A DNA stretch of 13,396 nucleotides from Lachnospiraceae bacterium (lineage in GTDB: Bacteria > Bacillota > Clostridia > Lachnospirales > Anaerotignaceae), in contig JAQVIB010000026.1 of NCBI GenBank assembly GCA_028695945.1, forward strand, positions 1 to 13,396. The letters run 5' to 3'. A program made the translations under genes and the position numbers. The notes beneath the pieces were generated by a model that was given only the letters and a program-made list of their open reading frames with translations, was not told where the DNA came from and ran no database searches. Below are positions 6,388-13,396 of the stretch, piece by piece; position 1 is the first letter of the stretch; each line of letters opens with the position of its first letter.

Positions 6388-7407
6388 ATGGAAGAAACCA
6401 AAAAAATATTAAATAGAAATTGGAAAGAATTTCTGCTGGATTATGCCCTATATTTCATATTAGGATTAATGATTATTGGCGTTGTTATTGCAGACCATTC
6501 CTTTTTATCCCTCAACAATATGTTGAAAATTTTGGCACAGGCGTCAACACGTGGTATACTTGCACTTGGTGTTGCGGGTATGATTGTTTTAGCAGGAACA
6601 GACCTTTCAGCAGGACGTATTCTTGGATGTGGTGCTGCAGTTTCAGCCTCATTACTGCAAAGTGTAACATATGCATCACGAATGTATCCCAATATTTTAG
6701 AGCCAATTAATATGCTTATACCACTAATGCTATCAATTTTTGTATGTACATTTTTTTGTATAATTAATGGTTTTGGTGTGGCAAAGCTTCATATGCACGC
6801 ATTCATCATTTCCCTTGGTACACAGCTTATAGCTTATGGTGTTCTATGTTTATACATTGATAGCCAAAAAGGCGGTGCACAGCCTATTGCCAGCCTTGAT
6901 TCAAGGTACATAGACTTTGTAAATGGCAAAATAGGTGGCGTTTTCCCATACCTGATAATATATGCTGCTATTTGTGCCGCAATTATGTGGGTAGTTTGGA
7001 ACAAGACAACCCTTGGTAAAAATATGTTTGCCATTGGTGGCAATAAAGAGGCGGCGGCAGTTTCTGGTGTTAATGTAGAAAAAAATATTATGGGTGTTTA
7101 CATAGTTGCTGGTATCCTTTACGGAATTGCTTCTTTCCTTGAGGCAGGACGTGTGCAGTCTGTAACAACAGCTACAGGTTTGAATTATGATTTGGATGCA
7201 ATTTCTGGCTGTGTTATTGGCGGTGTATCCTTCTCTGGTGGTGTTGGTACAATACCAGGAATACTTATTGGAGTTGTAATTTTACAGGTTATTAATTACA
7301 GCCTCTATTATCTTGGTGTAAATGCATATTTACAATATATTATAAAAGGATTAATTATTATACTTGCCGTAGCAATTGATGTACGTAAGTACATAGCTAA
7401 AAAGTAA
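6388..7407 (+). CDS. mglC: Galactose/methyl galactoside ABC transporter permease
   Basis: A 339-residue integral membrane permease of the BPD_transp_2 family, close to the length of E. coli MglC. Roughly eight to ten hydrophobic segments are visible, starting at FLLDYALYFILGLMIIGVVI. Diagnostic stretches include GMIVLAGTDLSAGRILG, HAFIISLGTQLIAYGVLCLY with the following GGAQPIASLDS, the ATPase-contact loop NMFAIGGNKEAAAVSGVNV, and GCVIGGVSFSGGVGTIPG. The match to MglC rather than to RbsC is supported by the GTDLSAGR and ASxxxxDS-type stretches. Perfect AAAGGAGGT (6374-6382) precedes the ATG. It forms the membrane channel with MglA as motor and MglB as receptor. Confidence 0.95.
   Translation: MEETKKILNRNWKEFLLDYALYFILGLMIIGVVIADHSFLSLNNMLKILAQASTRGILALGVAGMIVLAGTDLSAGRILGCGAAVSASLLQSVTYASRMYPNILEPINMLIPLMLSIFVCTFFCIINGFGVAKLHMHAFIISLGTQLIAYGVLCLYIDSQKGGAQPIASLDSRYIDFVNGKIGGVFPYLIIYAAICAAIMWVVWNKTTLGKNMFAIGGNKEAAAVSGVNVEKNIMGVYIVAGILYGIASFLEAGRVQSVTTATGLNYDLDAISGCVIGGVSFSGGVGTIPGILIGVVILQVINYSLYYLGVNAYLQYIIKGLIIILAVAIDVRKYIAKK
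7379..7394 (+). repeat. Perfect 6-bp inverted repeat with GTAA loop at the mglC 3' end
   Basis: ATGTAC (7379-7384), GTAA, GTACAT (7389-7394). As RNA this would be a hairpin capped by a GNRA-type tetraloop (GUAA). As DNA it looks like a short operator half-site pair. It lies inside the last codons of mglC and may simply result from its coding constraint. Confidence 0.4.
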
Positions 7408-7422
7408 ATATAAACATTATTT

Positions 7423-7452
7423 AGTTCCTCTGGCTACTTGGTCAGGGGAACT
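7423..7452 (+). other. Stem-loop between mglC and the small membrane protein gene
   Basis: AGTTCCTCTG (7423-7432) pairs with CAGGGGAACT (7443-7452), 10 bp with one T-G pair. Two further pairs (G-T, C-G) can extend it inward to a 6-nt loop. No T-run follows, so transcription probably continues into the gal genes. It may mark a processing or stability point between the transport and enzyme halves of the operon. Confidence 0.65.
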
Positions 7453-7478
7453 GTTGTACTTGCAAAGGAGTTAGATTT

Positions 7479-7733
7479 ATGGATACAGAAAAAAGAGATT
7501 TCTCAACTTTGTCAGAAGAGGAATTGCTTAAAAAGCAAATGGAGCTTGAGGCAAAGGAACAGCATTTGGATAAAAAAGAAAGAGAGCTTAGTGTTTTGGA
7601 AGCGGCGGTAACAGGGGCAAAATATAATATATACGACAAAATTAATGTGTCCCTTAAAACAATGGATTATGTTATAATGGTGTTGGGTGGAGCTTTGGCA
7701 CTTGCCTTAGTTGCAGCCTTTATAATGCGATAA
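7479..7733 (+). CDS. Small coiled-coil, tail-anchored membrane protein of unknown function
   Basis: An 84-residue protein not recognised as any named family. It has a good AAAGGAG (7464-7470) 8 nt before its ATG, and galK follows 27 nt after its stop codon, so it is very likely translated as part of the operon. Residues 11-45 are highly charged and heptad-like (EEELLKKQMELEAKEQHLDKK region), suggesting a coiled coil. Residues 46-61 include YNIYDKINVSLKT. Residues 62-83 are one hydrophobic helix (about VIMVLGGALALALVAAFI), ending with Arg 84 at the C-terminus. There is no signal peptide or Cys. The expected topology is an N-terminal cytoplasmic coiled coil with a C-terminal membrane anchor. 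Its position between permease and galactokinase suggests a link to the Mgl transporter, but no function can be assigned from sequence. Confidence 0.8.
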   Translation: MDTEKRDFSTLSEEELLKKQMELEAKEQHLDKKERELSVLEAAVTGAKYNIYDKINVSLKTMDYVIMVLGGALALALVAAFIMR

Positions 7734-7760
7734 ATTTGAAAACAAGCAGGAGGTGATTTT

Positions 7761-9044
7761 ATGCCTGATATAATAGAAAATATAGTTTCAGATGAAACCT
7801 TATCTTTGGTTTATCCACGTTTTTTGGATACACCTAAAGTTTATAGGGATAGGATAAATAAAGTATGCACAGGGTTTATTAACACCTTTGGAGAAAGTGA
7901 AAATATAAGAATTTTCAGTGCCCCAGGGCGTACTGAAATTGGAGGAAACCACACAGACCATCAGCATGGATGTGTTTTGGCGGCAGGAATAGATTTGGAT
8001 ATACTAGGTGCGGCAGTACCCAACGGGAAAAAAGAAATTCGCTTTTTTTCAGAAGGGTATGGACTGGAAACGATAGACCTAACCTGTTTGGACGTGCAAA
8101 AAGAAGAAGTAAATACTTCAGCCTCACTTATAAGGGGAATAGCGGCACGGCTTACACAAAAAGGTTTCCAGATAAATGGGTTTGATGTATATGCAACTTC
8201 AAATGTACTTAAAGGCTCTGGACTTAGTTCTTCGGCGGCATTTGAGGTACTTATAGGTACAATAGTGAATGGTCTTTTTTGCAATGAACAGGTAAGTGCT
8301 GTGGAAATAGCACAGATTGGGCAGTATGCTGAAAACGTATATTTTGGTAAGCCAAGCGGACTTATGGATCAAATGGCATCATCGGTAGGAAACATAGTTG
8401 CCATAGATTTTTTGGACACGGAAAAACCAGTGGTTAATAAAATTGATTTTGATTTTGGAAAAACAGGTTATAGCCTTTGCATAATAGATTCTGGAGCAGA
8501 CCATGCTGATTTAACCGATGAGTATACTTCTATTCCCAATGAAATGAAGGCTGTGGCAAGGTATTTTAACAAAGAATATCTTAGGCAGGTGGAAAAGTCC
8601 ATTTTGCTTGAAAATATAGCAAATGTACGCAAAGCTGTTGGTGACAGAGCAGTGCTTCGGGCATTGCATTTTTATGATGATAACCACAGAGCTGTTTTAG
8701 AGGCACAGCAGTTGGCAAATGGGGATTTTAACGGGTTTTTGCAGACAGTTAGAAAGTCTGGATATTCTTCCTACATGTATTTGCAAAATGTTAGCGTTAC
8801 AGGAAGCACAAAAAATCAAGATGTGGCATATGCTTTGGCAGTATGTGATGAGTTGCTTGGTGAAAGAGGAGGATTCCGTGTGCATGGCGGAGGTTTTGCA
8901 GGCACAGTTCAGGCATTTGTACCCAATGATATGCTGAATGAATTTAAAACAGCCGCAGAAAAAATGATAGGCGATGGGTGTTGTCATGTGCTTAGCATAA
9001 GACCTGTTGGCGGTGTGGAGTTAACAAAGACTAATTCAAAATAA
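7761..9044 (+). CDS. galK: Galactokinase family protein (GHMP kinase)
   Basis: A 427-residue cytoplasmic GHMP kinase, predicted to phosphorylate galactose at C1 with ATP, the entry step of the Leloir pathway. It carries the N-terminal galactokinase signature SAPGRTEIGGNHTDHQHG (54-70 region), the ATP-binding motif KGSGLSSSAA (151-160), the catalytic Asp 203 in GLMDQ, and a C-terminal FRVHGGGFAG motif (372-381). R57, H64 and D66 are conserved. The Glu that contacts the sugar in canonical enzymes (IGEHTD) is Asn 63 here. It is somewhat longer than the ~390 residues of E. coli GalK. A full AGGAGGTGA (7748-7756) precedes the ATG. Galactose is the likely substrate, given galE and galT directly downstream; a related hexose or N-acetylhexosamine is a less likely alternative. 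Confidence 0.92.
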   Translation: MPDIIENIVSDETLSLVYPRFLDTPKVYRDRINKVCTGFINTFGESENIRIFSAPGRTEIGGNHTDHQHGCVLAAGIDLDILGAAVPNGKKEIRFFSEGYGLETIDLTCLDVQKEEVNTSASLIRGIAARLTQKGFQINGFDVYATSNVLKGSGLSSSAAFEVLIGTIVNGLFCNEQVSAVEIAQIGQYAENVYFGKPSGLMDQMASSVGNIVAIDFLDTEKPVVNKIDFDFGKTGYSLCIIDSGADHADLTDEYTSIPNEMKAVARYFNKEYLRQVEKSILLENIANVRKAVGDRAVLRALHFYDDNHRAVLEAQQLANGDFNGFLQTVRKSGYSSYMYLQNVSVTGSTKNQDVAYALAVCDELLGERGGFRVHGGGFAGTVQAFVPNDMLNEFKTAAEKMIGDGCCHVLSIRPVGGVELTKTNSK

Positions 9045-9082
9045 TGAAAAATAGGTTGTAAAGGTTCATAGGAGGGGAAATA

Positions 9083-10066
9083 ATGACTATTTTAGTTTTA
9101 GGTGGAGCTGGTTACATTGGCTCTCATACAGTGCGTGCTTTATGTGAAAAGGGAACTGACGTGGTGGTGGTAGATAATTTGGCAACAGGCTATCGTAGTG
9201 CAGTTCATCCAAAGGCTAGATTTTATGAAGGCGATATTAGTGACAGGCAGTTTTTAGATACGCTGTTTAGCAAAGAAAACATAGACGCTGTTATTCATTT
9301 TGCGGCGTATTCCTTGGTGGGTGAAAGTGTTACAAATCCACTTAAATATTATACTAATAATCTTTGTGGAACAAAGGTGCTTTTGGATAGCATGGTGGCA
9401 AACGGTATAGATAAAATTGTATTTTCATCTACAGCCGCAACTTATGGAGAGCCTGAAAGGGTTCCTATTTTGGAAACTGACCGTACTGAACCAACAAATC
9501 CATATGGTGAAACCAAGCTTTCTATGGAAAAAATGTTTAAATGGACTGGCAATGCCCATGGGCTTAGATTTGTTTCCCTTAGGTATTTTAATGCTTGCGG
9601 TGCAGATGAAAGCGGAGAAATAGGAGAGGCACATAATCCTGAAAGCCATCTTATTCCACTTATTTTACAAGTTCCAAACGGCAAGCGAGAGGCTATAAGC
9701 ATTTACGGCACAGATTACCCAACAAAGGACGGCACTTGCGTGCGTGACTATATACATGTAACTGACCTTGCACAGGCACATATTTTGGCAGTGGAATATC
9801 TTGAAAAAGGTGGTAAGAGCGATATATTTAACCTTGGCAACGGTGTAGGGTTTACGGTAAAAGAGGTTATTGAGACGGCACGCAGAGTTACAAATCATCC
9901 AATTCCTGCACAGGAAACACCAAGGCGTGATGGTGACCCTGCACAGCTTATTGCCTCTAGTGAAAAAGCAAAAACGGTTTTAGGGTGGCAACCAAAGCAC
10001 GAAAGCTTGGAAGAAATTATTTCATCTGCATGGAATTGGCATAAAAATCATCCAACAGGGTATTAA
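9083..10066 (+). CDS. galE: UDP-glucose 4-epimerase
   Basis: A 327-residue short-chain dehydrogenase/reductase that interconverts UDP-galactose and UDP-glucose through an NAD-bound keto intermediate. The Rossmann motif GGAGYIGSH lies at 7-15. HFAAYSLVGESV, the catalytic Ser/Thr region SSTAATYGEP (115-124) and the Tyr-Lys pair in YGETK (Y141, K145) are all present, as is RYFNACGA. The downstream RDYIHVTDLA and FNLGNGVGFTV are typical of bacterial GalE. Length is slightly short but normal for Firmicutes. AGGAGGGG (9070-9077) sits just before the ATG. It follows galK by 38 nt and precedes galT by 17 nt, in the usual Leloir gene order K-E-T. Confidence 0.96.
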   Translation: MTILVLGGAGYIGSHTVRALCEKGTDVVVVDNLATGYRSAVHPKARFYEGDISDRQFLDTLFSKENIDAVIHFAAYSLVGESVTNPLKYYTNNLCGTKVLLDSMVANGIDKIVFSSTAATYGEPERVPILETDRTEPTNPYGETKLSMEKMFKWTGNAHGLRFVSLRYFNACGADESGEIGEAHNPESHLIPLILQVPNGKREAISIYGTDYPTKDGTCVRDYIHVTDLAQAHILAVEYLEKGGKSDIFNLGNGVGFTVKEVIETARRVTNHPIPAQETPRRDGDPAQLIASSEKAKTVLGWQPKHESLEEIISSAWNWHKNHPTGY

Positions 10067-10069
10067 CAC

Positions 10070-10077
10070 AGGAGGTG
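10070..10077 (+). promoter_or_regulatory. Ribosome binding site that supports a TTG start for galT
   Basis: AGGAGGTG lies 6 nt before TTG at 10084-10086. No ATG or GTG in that frame has comparable support, and the N-terminus encoded from the TTG (VYTAIEQLINYG) looks native for this GalT family. This site therefore fixes the unusual start codon. Confidence 0.85.
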
Positions 10078-10083
10078 TGTTAA

Positions 10084-11598
10084 TTGGTTTACACAGCAAT
10101 AGAACAGCTTATTAACTATGGCGTTGAAAAGGGTCTTATAGAAAAAGAGGACATATGTTTTTTAACAAACCAATTGCTTGAGGCACTTGGGCTTACAGAA
10201 TTTATACCTTCTAATGGGGATATTCCTAAGGCGGATTTGGAAGAAATTTTAAATACTATTTTAAACGACGCATGTAACCGTGGTGTTATAGAAAACAGCA
10301 TTGTATACCGTGATTTATTGGATACAAAGTTGATGGGTATTATTACGCCACTTCCAAGCACCATTATAAAAAAGTTCAACTTATTGTACCAAAAAGACCC
10401 CAAAATAGCGACAGATTGGTATTACGACTTTAGCCAGAATACGGACTATATACGTCGTTACCGAATTTTAAAGGACGTTAAATGGATAACCCAAACCCAG
10501 TATGGTGAGTTGGATATAACCATAAATTTATCTAAGCCAGAAAAAGACCCAGTTGCAATTGCCGCGGCTAAAAATGCACCTCAAAGCGGATATCCTAAAT
10601 GTTTGCTTTGCCGTGAAAATGAGGGTTATAGCGGAAGGGTAAATCACCCTGCAAGACAAAATCACCGTTTAATACCTATTAAAATGGCATCACAAGAGTG
10701 GTTTCTTCAGTATTCACCATATGTTTATTACAACGAGCATTGTATAGCTTTTAACAGTGAGCATATTCCTATGAAAATAGATAGAATTGCTTTTGAAAAG
10801 ATGTTCGATTTTATTAAGCTGTTTCCACATTATTTTATTGGCTCTAATGCAGATCTGCCCATTGTAGGTGGTTCAATTTTGGCACATGACCATTTTCAAG
10901 GCGGACGTTACACTTTTGCAATGGAAAAAGCAAAAGTAGAAACAAGGTATGAAATTCAAGGCTTTGAGGAAGTTGAAGCTGGTATTGTAAACTGGCCGAT
11001 GTCTGTTATTCGCATTAGACATGAAGATGACAAAAAGCTTATTTCTATGGCAGAATTTATTCTTAACAAATGGCGTGGCTACACTGATGAAAGTGCTTTT
11101 ATTTATGCACAAACAAATGGTGAACCTCACAACACAATAACTCCTATTGCACGTATGCGTGATGGAAAATTTGAGATGGACTTAGTACTTAGAAATAATA
11201 TTACTACCAAAGAGCATCCATTAGGTGTTTATCATCCTCATTCGGAGCTTCATCACATAAAGAAGGAAAACATTGGGCTTATTGAGGTTATGGGTCTTGC
11301 GGTACTGCCAGCACGTTTAAAAGGCGAGCTTACCCAGCTTAAAACGGCAATATTAAACGGTAAAGATTTATTTGCAGATGATTCTATTGCAAAACATGCC
11401 CAATGGGCAACTGACTTTTTAAAGAGATATGATAAAATTTCAGAGGACAAGCTTGATAGCATTATAAAAAATGAGGTGGGGCTTGTTTTTGCCAAGGTTT
11501 TAGAGGACGCAGGAGTTTACAAACGTACCCAACAGGGGAAAGTGGCATTTGAGAGATTTGTTACATTATGCGGTGGCAAAAGGTTAGGTGAAAAATGA
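10084..11598 (+). CDS. galT: UDP-glucose-hexose-1-phosphate uridylyltransferase, Firmicutes-type GalT
   Basis: A 504-residue enzyme that exchanges UMP between UDP-glucose and galactose 1-phosphate, yielding UDP-galactose and glucose 1-phosphate. It belongs to the long (~500 residue) Firmicutes GalT family, not the ~350-residue E. coli type. It has the characteristic helical N-terminal region, YPKCLLCRENEGYSGR (170-185) and the active-site block ILAHDHFQGGRY with H268 and H270, which replaces the HPHGQ of the short type. LRNNITTKEHPLGVYHPH follows later. Translation begins at TTG 10084 behind a strong AGGAGGTG. The stop codon overlaps the start of the next gene by 4 nt (ATGA), indicating translational coupling with the kinase. 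Its product glucose 1-phosphate would feed glycolysis through a phosphoglucomutase not seen here. Confidence 0.95.
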   Translation: MVYTAIEQLINYGVEKGLIEKEDICFLTNQLLEALGLTEFIPSNGDIPKADLEEILNTILNDACNRGVIENSIVYRDLLDTKLMGIITPLPSTIIKKFNLLYQKDPKIATDWYYDFSQNTDYIRRYRILKDVKWITQTQYGELDITINLSKPEKDPVAIAAAKNAPQSGYPKCLLCRENEGYSGRVNHPARQNHRLIPIKMASQEWFLQYSPYVYYNEHCIAFNSEHIPMKIDRIAFEKMFDFIKLFPHYFIGSNADLPIVGGSILAHDHFQGGRYTFAMEKAKVETRYEIQGFEEVEAGIVNWPMSVIRIRHEDDKKLISMAEFILNKWRGYTDESAFIYAQTNGEPHNTITPIARMRDGKFEMDLVLRNNITTKEHPLGVYHPHSELHHIKKENIGLIEVMGLAVLPARLKGELTQLKTAILNGKDLFADDSIAKHAQWATDFLKRYDKISEDKLDSIIKNEVGLVFAKVLEDAGVYKRTQQGKVAFERFVTLCGGKRLGEK

Positions 11599-12536
11599 AG
11601 GATAAAATATATTTATTTGGTGTGGATGTTGGTGGTACTGGCATTAAAATAGGTTTATTTAAAAAGGATGGATACCTAGTTGAAAAGTGGGAAATACCAA
11701 CTAATGTAAAAAATGGTGGCAATGAAATTCTGCCAGATATTGCAAAGGCGTTAAAAGAAAAGATGGCAGAAAAAGGCATTGCAGAGGAAGAAATGATAGG
11801 CGTTGGTATTGGTGTGCCTGGACCAGTTGATGAAAAGGGCGTTGTACACCGCTGTGTAAACCTTGGTTGGGGTACTTTTTCTATTGTTGATTGTTTGAGT
11901 GAGCTTTTGAATATGCCTATTAAGGCTGCAAATGATGCCAACGTTGCTGCTCTTGGAGAAATGTGGAAAGGCTGTGCAATGGGTTGCAGCAGTCTTGTGT
12001 TCATAACTCTTGGCACAGGAATAGGCGGTGGCGTTATTGTAGACAAAAAAGTAGTTACTGGTGAAAACGGAAGCGGCGGCGAAATAGGGCATATAACAGT
12101 AAATGTAGATGAAGAGGCCAGCTGTAATTGCGGCAAGCAAGGCTGTGTAGAGCAATATGCATCTGCTACTGGCATGGTTAGGATGGCAAAAAAACTTATT
12201 GAAGAGGGAAAAGAAAAGTCTTCCATTGATATAACAAAGCATTTAACAGCAAAAGCAATTGTAGATGAAGCAAAAAAAGGTGACGCTGTTGCTTTGCAGG
12301 TTGTAGATATTATGGGAAAAACACTTGGGCTTGCTCTTGGTGCGGCAACTTGTATGGTAGACCCACAAGTTATTTTAATTGGTGGAGGAGTATCCAAGGC
12401 AGGAGATATTGTTTTAAATGCAATAGAAAAATATTATCGTATGTATGCTTTTCATGCTACAAAAAATACACCAATTAAGTTGGCAACTCTGGGGAACGAT
12501 GCAGGTATATATGGTGCGGCAAGACAGCTATTGTAG
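11595..12536 (+). CDS. glcK: ROK-family glucokinase
   Basis: A 313-residue ROK kinase predicted to convert glucose to glucose 6-phosphate. The ATP motif GVDVGGTGIKIG (9-20), the GVPGPVD loop, the sugar/catalytic motif NDANVAALGE (catalytic Asp 114), the second phosphate motif ITLGTGIGGG, and the zinc-binding GEIGH plus CNCGKQGC (H166, C177, C179, C184) are intact. There is no N-terminal helix-turn-helix, so it is an enzyme rather than a ROK repressor. AGGTGA (11586-11591) lies within the end of galT, and the ATG overlaps the galT TGA. Placement between galT and galM suggests handling of glucose brought in by the Mgl system or released from galactosides. Other hexoses (fructose, mannose, N-acetyl sugars) cannot be excluded from motifs alone. 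Confidence 0.9.
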   Translation: MKDKIYLFGVDVGGTGIKIGLFKKDGYLVEKWEIPTNVKNGGNEILPDIAKALKEKMAEKGIAEEEMIGVGIGVPGPVDEKGVVHRCVNLGWGTFSIVDCLSELLNMPIKAANDANVAALGEMWKGCAMGCSSLVFITLGTGIGGGVIVDKKVVTGENGSGGEIGHITVNVDEEASCNCGKQGCVEQYASATGMVRMAKKLIEEGKEKSSIDITKHLTAKAIVDEAKKGDAVALQVVDIMGKTLGLALGAATCMVDPQVILIGGGVSKAGDIVLNAIEKYYRMYAFHATKNTPIKLATLGNDAGIYGAARQLL

Positions 12537-12540
12537 GAGG
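12535..12540 (+). promoter_or_regulatory. galM ribosome binding site overlapping the kinase stop codon
   Basis: AGGAGG at 12535-12540 shares two bases with the TAG at 12534-12536 and is 7 nt from the galM ATG (12548). Ribosomes ending on the kinase gene would be released on the next start site, consistent with coupled translation. Confidence 0.85.
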
Positions 12541-12547
12541 TAATTAT

Positions 12548-13396
12548 ATGGCTTACATAACAAAAACTTCCTTTGGAGAAACTGGAAAAGGCGAACAAGT
12601 ATATATGTATACCCTTAAAAACAAGGTAAACACACAGGTGGATATAATCACATATGGTGCGGCAGTGCGTAGTTTGCGTTTAAATGGAAATTTAGATGTG
12701 GTGCTAGGGTACGATTCTATAGAAGATTATGAAAAACAGAATAACTATATGGGTGCTATTGTTGGGCGTGTTGCAAACCGTATAGGCAATGGGAAATTTA
12801 ACATAAATGGAAGAATTTTTAGGGTATGCTGTAACAATGGGCCAAACCATCTTCATGGTGGAAATAAGGGTTTTGATAAGCAAATTTGGAATGCAGAGGA
12901 ACAAAATGGAGAACTTTGGATGTCTTATTTTAGTGCGGATGGTGAAGAAGGATATCCCGGGAATCTTCAGGTTTTGGTGAAATACACCCTTAATGACGAG
13001 AATGAATTTACTATAAATTATAGTGCACAAGGTGATGAGGATACCATTGTAAACCTTTCAAACCATTGTTATTTTAACTTGGCAGGTAATAATAACGGGA
13101 ATATTTATAACCACAATATGCAGATTTTAGCTTCAAAATACACTGAAAACGATGAAAACTGTTTACCTACAGGGGTTATAGCAGATGTTAACCAAACACC
13201 AATGGATTTCACTGTTGCTAAAAAAATAGGCAAAGACATTGATGAAAATAACATTCAGCTTAAAAATGTTTGTGGATATGACCATAATTTTGTTTTGGAT
13301 AAGAATGGAAATGATTTCTGCCTTTGTGCAAAAGTAACCGAGGATAAAACAAGGGTTGGTATGGAGGTTTATACAACACAGTCAGGAGTTCAATTT
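12548..13396 (+). CDS. galM: Aldose 1-epimerase (galactose mutarotase), 3' partial
   Basis: An open frame of 283 codons runs from ATG 12548 to the right edge with no stop; roughly 60 residues of a usual ~345-residue GalM are missing. The enzyme interconverts alpha and beta anomers of galactose and glucose, supplying the alpha form that galactokinase uses. Visible features are GAIVGRVANRIGNG (R74), NHLHGG (100-105, His 103), the second catalytic His 173 in NLSNHCYFNLAG, GYDHNFVLD, and TQSGVQF at the cut end. The catalytic Glu of the family lies beyond the window and cannot be checked. No signal peptide is seen, so the enzyme acts in the cytoplasm. It is the last visible member of the operon. 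Confidence 0.94.
   Translation, partial: MAYITKTSFGETGKGEQVYMYTLKNKVNTQVDIITYGAAVRSLRLNGNLDVVLGYDSIEDYEKQNNYMGAIVGRVANRIGNGKFNINGRIFRVCCNNGPNHLHGGNKGFDKQIWNAEEQNGELWMSYFSADGEEGYPGNLQVLVKYTLNDENEFTINYSAQGDEDTIVNLSNHCYFNLAGNNNGNIYNHNMQILASKYTENDENCLPTGVIADVNQTPMDFTVAKKIGKDIDENNIQLKNVCGYDHNFVLDKNGNDFCLCAKVTEDKTRVGMEVYTTQSGVQF

Noticed and set aside
11751..12242. 163-codon minus-strand open frame
   Set aside because: Also antisense to the ROK kinase, with a low-complexity Tyr/Cys/His-rich translation and no family resemblance.
11561..12397. 278-codon open frame on the minus strand
   Set aside because: It lies wholly antisense to the ROK kinase and the end of galT, both of which show full family motifs. 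Its Ser/Pro/Phe-rich translation looks like a shadow frame.
12704..13030. 108-codon minus-strand open frame
   Set aside because: It is antisense to galM, whose plus-strand translation matches aldose 1-epimerase motifs throughout.
1..13396. Mobile elements, CRISPR arrays, tRNA or rRNA genes
   Set aside because: No transposase or integrase motifs, spaced direct repeats, or tRNA- or rRNA-like segments were seen; the plus strand is almost fully occupied by sugar-metabolism genes.

Overview
The window is a single, entirely plus-strand, low-GC gene block that looks chromosomal and clostridial (Firmicutes, probably Lachnospirales-like). This placement rests on the A/T-rich DNA with strong AGGAGG ribosome binding sites, a lipoprotein-type sugar-binding protein, the ~500-residue Firmicutes form of GalT, and a YesM-type sensor kinase. 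Genus is an inference I cannot test here. The theme is galactose (and probably glucose) sensing, uptake and Leloir-pathway catabolism.

Region 1 (1-3447) is a sensory module. It holds the 3' part of a CACHE-HAMP histidine kinase whose start lies off the left edge, followed by two proteins related to periplasmic sugar-binding proteins. Both have an N-terminal membrane anchor and no convincing lipobox. The second is a clear galactose/glucose-binding-protein (MglB) paralogue. They probably present or detect sugar outside the membrane and pass the signal to the kinase. A partner response regulator would be expected upstream of the window.

Region 2 (3448-3701) is the main regulatory gap. It has a weak terminator-like hairpin, an imperfect inverted repeat, an extended -10 promoter with no good -35, and a roughly 115-nt leader with two possible stem-loops. 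It drives the transport genes mglB (lipoprotein binding protein), mglA (double ATPase) and mglC (permease). Strong stem-loops without a U-tract lie after mglB and after mglC and may set the ratios of the downstream products.

Region 3 (7479-13396) starts with an unrecognised 84-residue coiled-coil, tail-anchored protein. It continues with galK, galE, galT, a ROK-family glucokinase and galM, which runs off the right edge. Spacing is tight: galT and the kinase overlap by 4 nt, and the galM ribosome binding site overlaps the kinase stop codon. Together the genes import galactose, interconvert its anomers, phosphorylate it, exchange it onto UDP and epimerise it. The glucokinase handles free glucose, as would arise from co-imported glucose or from lactose or other galactosides.

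No mobile element, CRISPR array, tRNA or rRNA was seen. The points most worth a second look are the kinase plus two anchored binding proteins, the binding-site divergence between the two MglB paralogues, the small tail-anchored protein inside the operon, and a Glu-to-Asn change in the GalK sugar-binding motif.
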